Below, piece after piece: positions 25,071 to 35,979 of a DNA stretch of 64,000 bases. Made by a program: the position numbers and the translations under genes. The notes beneath the pieces are model-generated. The model saw only the letters and a list, made by a program, of their open reading frames with translations, was not told the origin of the DNA and did no database searches. The stretch's first letter is position 1; every line of letters starts with the position of its first letter. The DNA is from Gentiana macrophylla (Eukaryota; Streptophyta; Magnoliopsida; Gentianales; Gentianaceae), in contig CM047815.1 of NCBI GenBank assembly GCA_026214975.1, forward strand, positions 84,092,800 through 84,156,799, given 5' to 3'.

Positions 25071-26489
25071 AGACTTTGATCATCCCGAACAAAGCATCAA
25101 TAAGTCATAATCCCAAGACAGCAGTTTCTATGGTCAAATCATACTTACATGAAAAACTCAAGTCAACTTATACTAGTCATGCTCATAAGGTATCCATTAT
25201 CCACTACTTACCATGAATCGGTGTGAAGTGTGCATGTGCATTGGTTTTATACAGGCGTGGCAAGATTAGAGTTCATGTCACCGAGCAATCTTGACCTACC
25301 AACCTCAGCACTCATTCTTCTTATGCCTTTTAATAATTAGAGCATTAGAGCAATAAGCAAGAGCGTATCTATCGGGTTTTTGGACTCGGAGACCGAGTAC
25401 TACTCGAGGCCTCTAAAAAGTTAAATTTCTTCAATCTTTCATACTTTTCAGATGCTACAAATCTCAAGGGAGAAAAACTTTTTAGAGTATCCCCATATCT
25501 TAGGTCATGTTTAGCATTGAATATCACCACAAGCGCAAGGCTACTTTGGCAATGTTACTACGAGCCCAGTGTTTTAACATTGTCAAACACAGGTACGTCT
25601 CAAGCTTATTACTCTGCTTTCGTGGCTAGAAGACAAGAACACATTGGCAGATAAATCTCGATCTTAAGCTACACGACCAATCATCTATGCAATGTACACA
25701 ACATATTCCTTAATCGTTCACATTTGTGCCGTATTCCCGATTCATAAGTAAAGTAATCAAATAATGAATAACTACTTGCAACAACTTGTATAAATATCCT
25801 TAAATCTACTCGTCATAAGTATAAAATGATCACATACTCCTGTAACTTGGTCTATTTCCCATCAATTCCCAGTTAGGAACTCTCAATTCTAAGGGTATGA
25901 GATAAATAAGTGGGCATTTATTCACAAAAAATTTCGATCCCGGGCCATTTGTCGACATTTTTTCAATAGATAACATCTCATGGCTAAGTCTCCTACCCCC
26001 CACTTATTCATGGCATTGTCCCCAATGACAACAATATAAGAGAAAGTAAGAAAAAGACTTAGCTCTGGAAATGGCGCCAAGGTAGAAGAACAATATTGGA
26101 GTGATCTCAAGCACTTGGTGGATTGACACATCCTGTATAAACAAGAAGACTCCACGAAATCGTCAAACACTATGCCTATGGAAGTGATAAGATAACGTGG
26201 CCGTAATTAGATATGACTATCTAAAAACATATTTAAGCCACGTTACGTCATACTGCCATGGACAAAACAAAAATGGGTCTAAATTCAGACAAAAACAATT
26301 CACATGACGACAATCAGGGAAAAAACCTCGTTTATTCCGAACTTAGACTCGGAACATGGCGAGATGAAAAAAACCATGATAGGCGCATGCTACTTTATTA
26401 ACAAGAAAAACGAGAAAATAATTAAGATGGAAGGAATAAAGTAGAAGTTCTAAGTTTATAGTCGCTAGCTCGACTCAACTCAACTTAGT
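25071..26489 (-). other. Athila-C 3' non-coding region
   Basis: About 1.4 kb without a credible gene; the 25922-26170 ORF has no recognisable content. I did not find the post-pol box or the duplicated 50-nt motif of A, B and D here. Confidence 0.65.
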
Positions 26490-29400
26490 TCATTCATAAA
26501 TAGGGTCGTTAAGGAACAAAACCTCTTCCCTAACATCCGGCGGAATTCCATAATACTACTTCACACGATGTCCATTGACTACAAATCTGGACTCGTCTCG
26601 TAAATTCAATAACTCAACTGCCCTAGAAGAAAAGACCTGCAGTACCTTGAATGGGCCATACCATCGTGATTTGAGCTTACCTGGGAAGAGTCGCAAGCGT
26701 GAATTGTATAGTAGGACCAGATCCCCCGGCTGAAATGTTCTTTGTAGAATCTTCTGGTCATGAAACCGCTTAGTGCGTTCTTTGAAAATCTTGGCATTCT
26801 GATATGCCTCTAAGCGAAACTCCTCCAGGCGAGTCAATTCTAGCAATCTCTTCTCGCCGGCCAATGCCTCATCAAAATTTAGCATCCTTGTGGCCCACAT
26901 GGCCCTGTGCTCAAGCTCTACAGGAAGATGACATGCTTTCCCAAAAGCAATCTTATATGGGGACATGCCAATCGAGGTTTTATATGCTGTCCGATAAGCC
27001 CAAAAAGCGTCATCCAGACGTAACGACCAATCCTTCCTGGTCGTGTTGACAGTTTTTTCCAAGATACGCTTTATTTCTCGATTGGTAACCTCTACTTGTC
27101 CACTCGTTTGGGGATGATATGCGGTTGCTAGCTTATGTCGAACCCCATACTTAATCATAAGCTTCTCAAAAGGTTTATTGCAAAAATGACTGCCATTGTC
27201 ACTTATGATAGCTCATGGCGTTCCAAACCTCGTAAAAATATTCTTCTTCAAAAACTTTATCACAACTCTAGCATCGTTCGTGGGGGAAGCAATGGCCTCA
27301 ACCCATTTTGACACATAGTCCACCGCAACTAAGATATAGCGGTTAGAGAGTGATGGAGTAAAGGGTCCAACGAAATCTATTCCCCAAACATAAAAAAGTT
27401 CTACTTCAAGGATGCTTTTAAGTGGCATCTCATTCCTCCTTGAGATGTTTCCTGTCATCTGACAAGCATGACAGGCTCGTGCGTATTGATGCGCATCCTT
27501 AAACAATGTCGGCCAGTAAAAACCGCATTGGAGGACCTTGGCTGCGGTCTTTGCTCCGCCGTAGTGTCCTCCAACTTCGTAAGAATGACAATGTTTTAGG
27601 ATATCATTATAATCCTCTTCTGGCACACATCTTCGAAAAACATTATCAGCTCCAAGCTTAAATAAATACGGGTCATCCCAATAGTAATGTCGAATATCCT
27701 TAAAGAATTTCTTTCTATCTTGAGCAGTGAGATTTGGTGGTAAATACTTTGCAGACAGGTAATTGACAAACAAACTGAACCATGGTTGTTTCTTTTCTCT
27801 CTCAACCTCAATGCGCGAACAGCTTGCAGCACAATCATCTGGTCCTTTTATGGTGGTGACGGAGAAAAGTTGTTCGTCAGGAAAATATTCTCCTATCTCA
27901 GGTTCTTCCTCACCAACTTCCAATGATAGCCGTGATAGATGATCGGCTACCACGTTCTCACTTCCTTTCTTATCCCGGATCTCTACATCGAACTCCTGCA
28001 GAAGTAGAATCCACCTCAATAACCTCGGTTTTGAATCTTGCTTGGCGAGGAGGTACTTAAGAGCCGCATGGTCTGTCCATACCGTGACTTTAGATCCTAC
28101 TAAGTACGATCTAAAATTTTCAAATGCAAAAATGACGGCCAAAAGTTCCTTCTCTGTTGTGGCGTAGTTTCTCTGAGCAGTATTCATCGTCCGGCTTGCA
28201 TAATGAATACATCTAAAAATCTTATCCTTCCTCTGACCCAAAGCGGCGCCAACAGCAGTATCGCTCGCATCACACATCAATTCAAATGGAAGGTCCCAAT
28301 CCGGTGCGACTAGAATAGGTGCCGTAATCAGTCTGTTCTTTATGTCATTGAAAGCTTTTATGCATGCTTCAGAGAAAACAAAAGGCACATCTTTCGCCAA
28401 CAATTCGGTGAGAGGTCTAGAGATTGAGGAAAAGTCCTTAATAAATCGTCTATAAAATCCGGCGTGGCCTAAAAAACCTCGCAAAGTCTTAAGGTTTGTG
28501 GGGTAGGGTAATTTCTCAATCACTTCAACCTTAGCTCTATCGACCTCTATCCCACTCTTCGAGATACGATGTCCTAGCACTATGCCTTCTGTGACCATCA
28601 GATGACACTTCTCCCAGTTAAGCACCAGATTCGTTTCTTCACATCTCCTCAGCACTCACGCTAGATGTGTGAGACACGAATCAAAATCATCTCCAAATAC
28701 GGAGAAGTCATCCATAAAAATTTCTAGAAAATCCTCCACCATATCCGCAAATAAAGACATCATACATCTCTGAAACGTTGCGGGAGCGTTGCACGGTCCA
28801 AACGGCATCCTATTATACGCAAAGGTCCCATATGGGCATGTAAATGTTGTTTTCTCACGGTCTTCTGGCGATATCTGGATCTGATAGTATCCTGAGTAGC
28901 CGTCAAGAAAACAATAAAAAGCATGCCCGCTCAGTCTCTCGAGCATTTGATCGATGAAGAGGAGCGGAAAATGGTCTTTACGAGTTGCATCATTCAGCTT
29001 CCTAAAGTCTATGCACACTCGGTGACCGGTGATCAGCCTAACAGGAATTAGCTCATTCAATTCATTGGCTTGCACCGTCAATCCCCCCTTCTTGGGAACT
29101 ACGTGAATAGGACTTACCCATTCGCTATCAGCGATTGGGAAAATGATACCCATCTCCAACATTTTAATGATTTCGTCCTTAACTACGTCCTTTAACTGTG
29201 GGGTCAAACACCTCTGTGGTTGTGCAACTGCTTTCTTCTCAGGGTCCACGGAGATTTTGTGCATACATACGCTAGGGCTGATGCCCTTAACGTCCGCTAT
29301 CGTCCATCCAAATGCTCCACGGTGCTCTCTTAAAACCCTCATCAACTTCTCTTCTTGTAATTCCGTCAAATTAGATGATATAATTAATGGTAGAGTCTCA

Positions 29401-30545
29401 TCCTGGAGAAACACATACTTAAGATTTTCAGGGAGAGGTTTCAAAGTCAGGTTGGTGGGTGGTTCTTCTAACGAGGTCTTCAACCTTTGGCCTGTGAGCT
29501 TCAATTCGAAGTATTTGTGCCATGTAGGTCTGTGATAGAACCTTTCAATCTCTGCAGCACTTACCTCCTCCACAGGCCTAGGCGTACCTCTACTACACCC
29601 CGGCCATACCATCTTCTCCTCATCATTCTCACCCTTGACTTCATCTTCTTCTTCTAACACTGTATTCAAGAAATCCTCGACACTGTCGTGTTGTTGAAAT
29701 TCTTTAACGATTCTATCAATCGAATCTAACATGAAACACGTGTCTTCTCCATCATCAGGTTGCTTCATCGTGTCAAAGACGTTGAACGCAACTCTTTCTT
29801 CATTCACTCTCAAAACCAATTCACCTTTGTAAACATCAATCAGCGTCCTACTTGTTGCCATGAATGGTCTGCCTAAAATCAATGGCACTTCGTAGTTAGC
29901 ATCCATATCCAACACTACAAAATCAACTGGAAACACAAACTTGTCAACTCTCACCAGCACATCTTCTACTACCCCGCAAGGTTCCTTAACCGAGCGGTCA
30001 GCTAGCTGCAATGTAATAGAAGTTTTCTTTAGATCCTTCATCCCTAACTTTCAAAAAATGGAAAGCGGCATTAGATTCACGCTTGCCCCCAGATCACACA
30101 AAGCTTTGTTCAGACACACGTTACCAATGGTACAGGGAATAAGAAAACTCCCTGGATCTTTGCACTTTTGTGGTAACTTGTGTTGCAGGATGGCTGGGTA
30201 TTCCTCATTGAGGCATATCATCTCTAGATCAAGGAGTTTCCTCTTTGTTGAGACGGCATCTTTTAAGAACTTGGTGTATTCAGGCATCTCAGCCAATGCT
30301 TCTACCAGCGGTATGTTGATCTGCAACTTACTGAACATATCAATGAACTTCTTGTATCTTCTATTATCTTCTATTATCAACTTTAGGTTTAGACTTGGGT
30401 GGTGGATATGGTAGAGTTGAAGGATCAACATCAGGGAAAATTGCATACTTCTTATTATAGAGTTCAACTCTAGGACCAGCAGGTTCTTTGTATGCTTCTT
30501 TCTCAGGCAATGTTCCAGACGTACCTGCTTCCTTGCTCGACTCAT
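26490..30545 (-). pseudogene. pol: Athila-C pol (protease, RT, RNase H, integrase), one frame with in-frame stops
   Basis: Polyprotein for particle maturation, reverse transcription and integration. Protease LCDLGAS (Asp near 30095; DLG instead of DSG), spacer with PLILGRPFMATSRTLIDVY, RT with FMDDFSV at about 28718-28707, RNase H ([28 protein letters not shown]), integrase zinc finger ([12 protein letters not shown]...CHACQ) and a catalytic core with [19 protein letters not shown] and E 35 residues later. From 30545 to 26556 everything is in one frame, broken only by TGA at 30051-30053, 28656-28658 and 27213-27215, each fitting CGA-to-TGA. A TAG at 26556-26558 may be a further break, since the frame goes on to 26490 with YYGIPPDVREEVLFLNDPI. 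It lacks the WPDPG extension of the other elements. Confidence 0.9.
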
Positions 30546-32105
30546 CCTCTACAATCTTCTCATTCTCCTTCAAGGAAGGTGGCGTCACTTCCTTTCCACT
30601 CCTTGTCATGATCGCATTCAAATCTTTTGGATTCTTTTCCGTATTGCTTGGTAGCCCTCCAGGAGGTCTAGCTGAGACCTGCTCAGCTAGTTGTCCTATC
30701 TGGTGGGTGAGATTCTGGACTATGGCCTCTTGGTTGGTTACCTTCGCATCAGTCTTCTGACAATATTGGCTAAAATTGGTGGCTAATTCAGCCATAGATT
30801 TCGAAAGTTGCCCCATATTGTCAGTCACGACATTACTCAGTTTCTCTATCGCTGCTTCCCAACCAAAAGTCTTCGTCTGCTGCGGTACATAAGTGTTAGG
30901 CTGTTTAGGCCTTTCTGCTCCGTTAGGATCACTGTATCGGAATCCAGGATGGTTATGGTTAGGTTTATAACCTCCCCATTGGTTCCCTTGTCCTCCAATA
31001 TAGTTTGCTTCTTCCGTACCAACACTCTCACCTTGAAGAATCACTTCCACTCCATTTCCCTTCTCTACTCGTGTTATTCTCTCTTGCATCCCATCTACCT
31101 TGTTGTTGATAACAGACAATTGTTCCAGAATCTTGGTAGATGCACTATCCTCAAATATATCAGCAGCCATCTTTACAGTCGCTATGTCATTGCCCCCCAT
31201 TGACTATTCATCGCTATCTGCTCCATCTTTCCTTGTGCCTCCTCCGGAGATAACAGAACAAACGCTCCATTGCTGGAGGCGTCTACTCTGATCTTCTCCG
31301 TCTCTCTTAGTCCATGGTAAAAAGTTTGCATGAGTAGCCATAGAGAGATATCATGATGAGGACACTTTCTCATGGCCTCTTTAAATCATTCCCATGCTTG
31401 GTCAAAACTTTCCCCGGGTTGTTGCTTAAATCCTAAAATGTCTTGGCGCAACTTAAAAGTCTTGCCTAGAGGGAAGTATTTGTTCATGAATTTTTGTAAC
31501 AATTGCTCCCAAGTGGTTATCGACCCAGCCTCCAAGGAGAGGAGCCATTGCTTAGCTTTATCTTTCAGGGTGAAAGGGAAAAGCTTAAGACGAATGTTCC
31601 CTTCAGGGATTAACTCTGGTTTTACTGTACTAACTATCTCCAGAAAGTTAGTTACATGCACACCAGGGTCCTCATTCTGTATGCCATGAAAGGTGGTATA
31701 GTTGGTCACCATCTGAATCACATTAGGTCTAGGGTGATAGGCCTCCGCAGGATTCTGCGGCGCTACTATCGCAGGTATGAATTGTTCAATGGTGGGTGTT
31801 GCATAACTTTGCAAAGTACGCCTCACTTCTGGAACTAGGGCTTGATTAACATTATTTGCATTATTAACAACATTTTCAGCATTGTGTACCTGGTTTGGAT
31901 TTTGTGGAATTCCTGCCATTTCTGATTCGGATTCCGACTTATCCATTGAATCTCCTTCTTCTGGTTCGTGCTCGCCTTTCTTTATTATCAAGTCCTCTTC
32001 TGCTTGCTTGGCTAGTGCCCTGGCTAACTTCCTATTCCTCCTTGCAAACTTCTCTATTTCTGGGTTATATGGTTCAAGGGGTTCCTTCGACTTCCGAGTC
32101 GCGTG
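30546..32105 (-). pseudogene. gag: Athila-C gag, no ATG start, broken
   Basis: The first readable residues after the leader are ATRKSKEPLEPYNPEIEKF (near 32103), analogous to the MQTRSKKGPL start of the other elements, but no ATG is present there. The Retrotrans_gag core is clear: THVTNFLEI-like VTNFLEIVSTVKPE, IRLKLFPFTLKDKAKQWLL, ITTWEQLLQKF (about 31660-31480) and MRKCPHH (31370). TGA at 31386-31388 is an in-frame stop of CGA type. A one-base shift in a G run near 31195 and a 10-bp tandem duplication (ATAATAGAAG) near 30356-30375 change frame further on. No CCHC zinc knuckle seen. The end is fused to the pol frame without a stop/hairpin arrangement like that of A, B and D; the gag/pol boundary used here is approximate. 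Confidence 0.85.
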
Positions 32106-32477
32106 CTATAAAAGAATAAACAACAGTAAAACAATCAATTACAGGTAAAGGCTGGGCCTTTACTATCTTTTAATTGACTCACTATAACTAACTCAGACTC
32201 GAAACAGAATCTAAAACAGAACAGAAACGCAATTAAAACAGAAACAGACTACTAATAGATAAAACAGAAACAATAAACAGAAGAAAGAAACTCGGTCGAC
32301 CGAGAGTGGTGGTTCGGTCGACCGAACTTAGTAAAACTATTTTTTTATTTTTATTTTTATTTATTTTTATTTTCTGTTTTTGACGACACTGTTTTGTATC
32401 CACGGACTCTTATTAACTCAATATTCACAAATCCAGTCCTAATAAAATAAACTATGTTCTAATTTAATGACTCGAGT
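32106..32477 (-). other. Athila-C 5' leader, free of ATG
   Basis: About 370 nt. I find no ATG on the sense strand. It contains the 14-nt palindromes CTCGGTCGACCGAG (32293-32306) and TTCGGTCGACCGAA (32315-32328). The end (TTTATTCTTTTATAG just before gag) resembles a 3' splice site. Confidence 0.7.
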
Positions 32478-32494
32478 CCCCGGCAACGGCGCCA
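32478..32494 (-). other. Athila-C primer-binding site (tRNA-Asp)
   Basis: On the minus strand it reads TGGCGCCGTTGCCGGGG, the full complement of the plant tRNA-Asp(GUC) 3' end, six bases from the LTR. Confidence 0.93.
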
Positions 32495-32500
32495 AAAACT

Positions 32501-34097
32501 TGATTGCGGGCTTAGGTCAAGTTATAATTATACTCGCCTAACCAGTATACTAGCAAGAGAACTAGGTCCTATCGCAGTATAGTAGGTAGAGTCGAGATCG
32601 ATCCCACAGAGACTCGGCACAAACAAAACACGATTTATTATATTAAAACTGAATTGAAAGGGCGGTCTAAGACCAACTAAGCGTAGTGAACAAGAGATTG
32701 ACGACCACACAACACAGATGACAAAAAGACGGACTAAAATGTATTAAAACAAAGACAAGCTAAATTATGATCTAAAACAAGGATATTAAGACGATTGATT
32801 ACGCTAGTAACTAATTACTACCCCATGTGAACTAGATTGATTACGAGACTAATACAACGTTGAAGATTAATTATTATGACTACGGGAGTCACCCCCTAAG
32901 GTAGATTTAGCTCCAATTAGGCCATCTAAATCTTCGTGCCTCCATTACGTGACTTCACCTATTAGGTATCCATCTCATATAATTTCTGACACAATTACGA
33001 AACTAGGGATGCCGGTATAAACCGTAACCTCATCTAAGCAACATTCCTAGGGTAAGGCGTACTTCTTAGATGCCGAATCAATCTCTATCCTAAGTAACAA
33101 TCACTTTTAGGCTCATGTTAAATTATGACGACGAATAATCAAGTTGATCACGTTTAATTACTCGTTTTAATTTCAAAATAGAGAATCTGACGTAGTCGAA
33201 GCCGATCATAATTTTGCCCTAGGTATCGCCAGGCTCGGTCGACCGAATGACATGCCTCGGTCGACCGAGTGCCATGTCTTGGTTTGCCGAGCTTGGTTCT
33301 ACCTAGATGCGAATTATGATTACTTCTTAACGCTGTCAATCTAATAACATGGGTTCGTAATTAATCTACATTGCGTAATCAATATAAGAAATTACTCCAT
33401 AAATAAATAAATCGAAACTACGAATAAAAAGTGCATGATGGAAAAGTCATACCCTTGAGGAGGAGAATGACTCCCACACTTCTATGCGCTCCCTAACCGG
33501 AGAATCCGACGAATCCACAATGGAAAAACATAAACAAAAAACTAAAGAAAAACTAAAGAACTAAATTGTATTCTCAAGAGTGTTCTGTGTAATAGTGGTG
33601 TGTCTCTGGTGTGATCCGCATCTGCTGTTTATATAGGGTCTTCAGCCGACATAGGGAGGATCAGAAGATATGCATCATTAATTATGGCGGTAGGTTCGGT
33701 TGACCAAGCCAGGAGCTTCGGTCGACCCAATGCTGAGGCTCGGTCGACCGAGCCTGATCCTGGACGGTTTTCCGGCTCTTCTCTTCTGACTTGTTCCCCA
33801 CTCCACTCTCTTGTGCTGATCTGATTGATCCGTTCGTAAATGCTCCGATCTTCTTCTTAATTATCTTGGGATCTCTTGACATTTATCTTCCCAATTTATC
33901 ACAATCTACACAATCAATAATTATTGCACAGTAATTTGATCCTTAATGATAAAAAGAGATAAATACCAAATATCATATTAATAATCACCCAACATTGAAT
34001 AATGAATATAACAATTGATTTAATATGAATATACATTATTAATCCCAATTTAAGGTTAATGTTGATGACTTTTATGGATATAATTTGACCGTCATCA
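32501..34097 (-). repeat. Athila-C 5' LTR
   Basis: 1597 bp, paired with 23454-25056, followed by TSD GGCAC. TATATAAA on the minus strand at 33628-33635. Just upstream on that strand are GGCTCGGTCGACCGAGCC (33737-33754, a perfect 18-nt palindrome) and related words at 33693-33730. A second group lies near 33234-33270. Confidence 0.95.
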
Positions 34098-34345
34098 GGC
34101 ACCTCCTCATCAGCCTCAACCCTAGATGATTCCCCACCTCGAGGGGCTCTCGGCATCCTAATCAAAGGGATATCATCATCGGTTTCAGAATCAGAGGGAG
34201 GATCAGCCCTAGGTGGTTGCTCTCGGATCGACACACCCCGGTTTGGATCTAGTTCGGAAGGGTCCACCTCGACACGTTTACGTTTCTCAGACTCTCGTGC
34301 AACTCCCTTACCATGTTTCTTTTGGACAGGCCCTTGTTTCACCAT
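34098..34345 (-). pseudogene. Athila-A env-position ORF, N-terminal part
   Basis: Starts with ATG at 34345 and reads MVKQGPVQKKHGKG, then a basic run (SEKRKRVEV), then an acidic segment (SDSETDDDIPLI). The basic run could act in nuclear localisation, but this is only a suggestion. After 82 codons the frame meets Athila-C at the TSD GGCAC. On the far side (23448) the same frame goes on with QQDEPVELRVERPKKKSK, so the insertion hit an ORF that was still open in this region. The rest of the ORF is at 23448-22286. An apparent internal promoter lies 560 nt upstream. Confidence 0.7.
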
Positions 34346-34901
34346 GATTACTTAAAACTAAACCCGAAACCATTCAACAACCAAAGGGCTACCCGTTTAA
34401 CATCCAAATTGGGATTTCAAACCACACCAAACACCACCACTCGTCAAACAATCACCAACAACACCATCACCACACATCCAGATAGGAAAAACAACAAAAC
34501 AAGAAACAAAAACCAAAATTAGGTGCTATTCATGCAAACGAGTCGACTCGAAGATCGAACTCAGAAAAACGTGAATAAAATCAAGAAAGGTTTCTATAGA
34601 CTTACCAAGTGTGATGTGTAGAGTAGGGTTATGATGCTTGCTTGTCCAAACAAAGCCAAATCGATGCCCAAAATCCGTTTTTTTCTCCAAAAAGTCGGAA
34701 TAGAGAAGTGTCTGATTCTCACAAAATATGGATTGTTGGAGGAAATGGTTTGGATAATCAAAGAGAGTGTGTTTAGAGGATTCTAAAACACTAAAGATCG
34801 CTCGATTTGGTTTAGAAATGAAGGATTTAGGTGAAAAGAAAGTTGAAAAGTCGGGTGTGCTCTGAAAATTTCGATGGAAACTGAATTCGATCCCCCCCAG
34901 G
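34346..34901 (-). other. Leader-like region upstream of the env-position ORF
   Basis: Non-coding stretch between the TATAAATA at 34902-34909 and the ATG at 34345 on the minus strand. The 34313-34522 plus-strand ORF is unsupported. It would be the 5' untranslated region if the internal promoter is real. Confidence 0.5.
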
Positions 34902-35192
34902 TATTTATAGGCCGGTCATTGGACGCTCGTCCACTCAAGAGGACGGGCGTTCACTCTGAACTGTCGAGAACTGGACGGGCGTCTGGTTTTTCAGACGCTC
35001 GTCCAAGGCCAAATTTTAAAAACAGGTTTGGAGGGAATCGATCAGACGGGCGTCCAATATTTCGGACGGGCGTCTGACTTCAACAGAGTCTAAAATCATT
35101 TTTTAGACGGGCGTCCAACACATGTGGATGCTCGTTCAGTGAAAGCAAGGTCCAGACGGGCGTCCAGTTGTTTGGACGGGCGTCCGGTATGA
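34902..35192 (-). promoter_or_regulatory. Candidate internal promoter of Athila-A: dyad array plus TATAAATA
   Basis: On the minus strand a cluster of GGACGNNCGTCC-type words runs through 35192-34915 (for example GGACGCCCGTCC at 35174-35185 and at 35042-35053 in variant form; GGACGAGCGTCC at 34921-34932). It is directly followed by CCTATAAATACC with TATAAATA at 34902-34909. This is the same order and spacing as in the Athila-A LTR (array 43945-43715, TATA 43687-43680). Confidence 0.55.
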
Positions 35193-35342
35193 GAAAAATT
35201 CAAAATTTTTATACTTTCTCCATACAACCTAGAATTGAATCAACACAAAAACACCCTTTTATTATTAAAACAAAGTTGAAAAGTACAATATGAAATGGAA
35301 AAACACGAAACTAAAAATAAAAACAAAACAAAGGAAAAATGG

Positions 35343-35389
35343 TGGGTTGCCTCCCACCCAGCGCTTTCGTTTAACGTCGGGAGCTCGAC
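35343..35389 (-). promoter_or_regulatory. Post-ORF box, second copy in Athila-A
   Basis: On the minus strand GTCGAGCTCCCGACGTTAAA, then AAGCGCT, then GGGAGGCAACCCA. It starts 21 nt after the stop of the 132-residue ORF. A U-rich tract ending TTTTTAG (35311) follows. GGTGGG/CCCACC can pair at 35341-35358. Confidence 0.7.
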
Positions 35390-35409
35390 GAAACAAAGTC
35401 TATCTAACG

Positions 35410-35808
35410 CTAGTCCTCGTAAATATCATCCCAATTGACCACTCGAATGAGACGTCGGAGCATATCAATGGCTGGAGGATAATCATACTCGTCTTGAAGG
35501 TTCCAGTCCTCTCCAGCTATCTCGACTCCTCGGAAATGTGAATCTCGTAGCACCAGCGCCAGATCTGTCAGCATATGGTCATTGAGGATCGTGTATAGAC
35601 GTCCTACAGCCTCCTGTAACTCCTCGGTCGTGAAATCTCCACCTCCCGAACAACGGGCAACAATGATAACATAGGTGATGGTCCGGACATGGGTCACAAC
35701 ATCCAAAACAACGTGCAGAACGATAGTGCCTCCGGGTCCATCATCGACAGTGAGTAGTGGGATCCGACTGATAAGGGGATACTCCTCGGGAAGAACTCCA
35801 AGATCCAT
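35410..35808 (-). CDS. 132-residue ORF of unknown function between pol and the env-position ORF
   Basis: ATG at 35808, stop TAG at 35410-35412, no internal break, in an element whose gag and pol carry several. It starts MDLGVLPEEYPLISRIPLL, has a hydrophobic stretch (TIVLHVVLDVVTHVRTITYV) that may be beta-strand rather than membrane, a middle part GGDFTTEELQEAVGRLY, and an acidic end NWDDIYED. I recognise no domain. It lies between two copies of the post-pol box. TTTTTGTTGTTAAACCTGTCAG upstream of the ATG resembles a splice acceptor (20 nt core at 35825-35850). Athila-B, -C and -D have nothing equivalent that I can see. It could be an accessory protein, or a chance ORF; the clean frame and its placement favour a real gene. 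Confidence 0.5.
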   Translation of the reverse strand: MDLGVLPEEYPLISRIPLLTVDDGPGGTIVLHVVLDVVTHVRTITYVIIVARCSGGGDFTTEELQEAVGRLYTILNDHMLTDLALVLRDSHFRGVEIAGEDWNLQDEYDYPPAIDMLRRLIRVVNWDDIYED

Positions 35809-35924
35809 ATCTATAAGCTCGACTAACTGACAGGTTTAACAACAAAAAACTTAATAAGTCTAAACTTAAATAACTAAAATAAGAAAACAAAACTAGAAAG
35901 GAACTACGAATACAAGGGATATCT

Positions 35925-35969
35925 AGGCTGCCTCATAGTAGCGCTCTTGGTTAATGTCGTTAGCTCAAC
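35925..35969 (-). promoter_or_regulatory. Post-pol box, first copy in Athila-A
   Basis: On the minus strand GTTGAGCTAACGACATTAA, then GAGCGCTACTATGAGGCAGC, eleven bases after the pol stop (35980). A pyrimidine-rich tract with TTTCTAG and TTATTTTAG follows (to 35874). CTAAC fits the plant branch-point consensus. Confidence 0.7.
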
Positions 35970-35979
35970 ACGTTGAAGC

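Larger units (their letters stand above)
23454..34097 (-). mobile_element. Athila-C, Ty3/gypsy Athila-lineage LTR retrotransposon, complete
   Basis: 10,644 bp with LTRs at 23454-25056 and 32501-34097 (TGATTGCGGG...CCGTCATCA in plus orientation), TSD GGCAC (23449-23453, 34098-34102), tRNA-Asp PBS at 32478-32494 and PPT at 25057-25070. gag and pol lie on the minus strand and there is no env-position ORF. LTRs differ at roughly thirty sites. It interrupts the env-position ORF of Athila-A in frame. It is the least frameshifted element here, and most of its breaks are in-frame stops. It is a different family from A, B and D: no GGACG arrays, different LTR, a shorter pol C-terminus. Confidence 0.94.

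Noticed and set aside
25922..26170. 82-codon minus-strand ORF after Athila-C pol, possible accessory gene
   Set aside because: No recognisable domain, and other elements have nothing equivalent; could be chance.
34915..35192. Regularly spaced short repeats resembling a CRISPR array
   Set aside because: Units are 12-nt near-palindromes with variable centres and irregular spacing in a plant retrotransposon, with no Cas genes; they are LTR-type regulatory repeats.
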